Below, piece by piece: positions 63,429 to 64,000 of a DNA stretch of 64,000 nucleotides. Position 1 is the first letter of the stretch; every line of letters starts with the position of its first letter. The notes under the pieces are model-generated. The model made no database searches, was not told the DNA's origin, and saw only the letters and a program-made list of their open reading frames with translations. Location: NCBI GenBank assembly GCA_003244185.1, contig QHBT01000009.1, positions 47,301-111,300 of the forward strand, read 5' to 3'. The stretch is from Candidatus Dormiibacter spiritus (GTDB lineage: Bacteria; Chloroflexota; Dormibacteria; Dormibacterales; Dormibacteraceae). A program made the translations under genes and the position numbers.

Positions 63429-63767
63429 TTACCTAATGACCAGGGGGATGAGGCGCGAGCCGGCCACCAGCAGTAGCAGCATCAGGGCGACCGCCAGGCC
63501 GAGCTTGCGGAGGTCGGACAGGAAGTAGGGCACCCGACTGAGCGGGATGCCGGGATCGGCATCCTCGATGACCACCATCCCGGGCCGGCGGCGAGGATTG
63601 CGCTGGGCGCTGAGATTCAGCTGGACAGGGCGAGCCTGACCCGCGGCGGCTGGAGCGGCGACGCCCGGCGCGGCGCGAGGGGCGACGCCCGGGGCAGGGG
63701 GAGCGGCAGGCGCTGTCCCTGCTGGGCGGCGACCCTGCTGCTTGCGGCGGGTCTTGCGAGGAGCCAC
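63429..63767 (-). CDS. Small membrane protein with basic Ala/Pro-rich N-terminus
   Basis: About 112 aa from GTG 63767. The N-terminal basic segment (APRKTRRKQQGRRPAG) and Ala/Pro-rich linker precede a conserved-looking block (GMVVIEDADPGIPLSRVPYFLSDLRKLG) and one C-terminal membrane helix. A longer frame to 63938 is possible. I recognise no family. It is 30 bp upstream of the ArsA gene on the same strand, so it may be co-expressed. Confidence 0.5.
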   Translation of the reverse strand: MAPRKTRRKQQGRRPAGTAPAAPPAPGVAPRAAPGVAAPAAAGQARPVQLNLSAQRNPRRRPGMVVIEDADPGIPLSRVPYFLSDLRKLGLAVALMLLLLVAGSRLIPLVIR

Positions 63768-64000
63768 GGCCGGGGAGTTTACCGGGCCTCCTGCCCCCAA
63801 GCCGACTTGGAGGTGAGGTCGGCAGGCGATGGAGGGACGGTGGTGGGACGACCGGTGAGTCTGGGGAAGAACCGCCTGCTGACCCGAGGTGCCGGGGGCA
63901 CATATCGGCGACGTCTGGTACGAGATGTTGTGCCCCAAGCCGCAGTGTAGCCCATCATGCTGAACAAGTCAATCGGATGTACTCGTCCGTCACCTCCGTT

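Overview
The window is a GC-rich, densely packed bacterial chromosome segment with about 56 protein genes, many joined by 4-bp stop/start overlaps (GTGA, ATGA, TTGA, and one inferred CTGA). The gene content points to a monoderm-type, probably aerobic soil lineage near Actinobacteria or Chloroflexota (a Dormibacterota-like organism would fit, but this is inference). The clues are a class F sortase, a BcsB-like protein without an outer-membrane BcsC partner, a LexA box of the CGAAC-N4-GTTCG type, an imuA/imuB/dnaE2 mutasome with a small DUF6504-type gene, an ArsA ATPase with an Hsp20-like tail, several apparently leaderless promoters, and no plasmid or phage genes.

Layout. 1-8.7 kb (+): a cell-surface glycan cluster with an EpsI-like exosortase-associated protein (cut by the window edge), a cellulose-synthase-like GT2, a GT-C type membrane protein, and a 1492-aa secreted protein that joins a PQQ-type beta-propeller to five tandem ~192-aa lectin-like domains. 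8.9-13.4 kb (-): a four-gene operon of BcsB-like protein, membrane protein with a degenerate GGDEF-like tail, DUF4397 protein and class F sortase. 13.5-18.9 kb (-): folate salvage (5-FCL, apparently starting at CTG), a small membrane protein, a GH2 glycosidase, galK and galT. At 18.94-19.19 kb (+) lies the most intriguing non-coding element: a ~240-nt segment that folds into several hairpins, closes on itself and ends in a 13-bp hairpin just ahead of a hotdog thioesterase. 19.6-24.1 kb (-): sugar dehydrogenase lipoprotein, membrane-fused spermidine-synthase homologue, CbpA-like DnaJ protein, phosphoesterase. 24.2-27.4 kb (+): DUF4097-like/DUF2089 pair behind a leaderless promoter with a palindromic operator, a DAO oxidase, and a Phd/VapC toxin-antitoxin pair.

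27.4-31.4 kb (-): a molybdopterin oxidoreductase with two small overlapping partners, a VapC whose antitoxin gene is reduced to a stub, and an S51 peptidase. 31.4-37 kb (+): the SOS mutasome imuA-imuB-small protein-dnaE2 behind a promoter whose spacer holds a perfect LexA box; then an HSL-type esterase. 38-45 kb (-): hutF, hutU, purA, dnaB, rplI and a DUF1232 gene. 45-47.7 kb: an HxlR-type regulator divergent from an MFS exporter and a SnoaL-like protein. 47.8-55.9 kb: mug-type glycosylase, acyl-CoA synthetase, glpX, CCA-adding enzyme and lon. 56-63.8 kb (-): a bona fide ACC deaminase, a phosphofructokinase with the PPi-type Asp/Lys signature, selB, selA, a site-2 protease, an ArsA/Get3 ATPase and a small membrane protein.

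Together the window covers surface polysaccharide assembly, Leloir galactose use, histidine breakdown by the formyl-glutamate branch, damage-inducible mutagenesis, central glycolysis/gluconeogenesis and the selenocysteine machinery (although no selenoprotein or tRNA-Sec is visible here). I saw no tRNA, rRNA, CRISPR array or insertion sequence.
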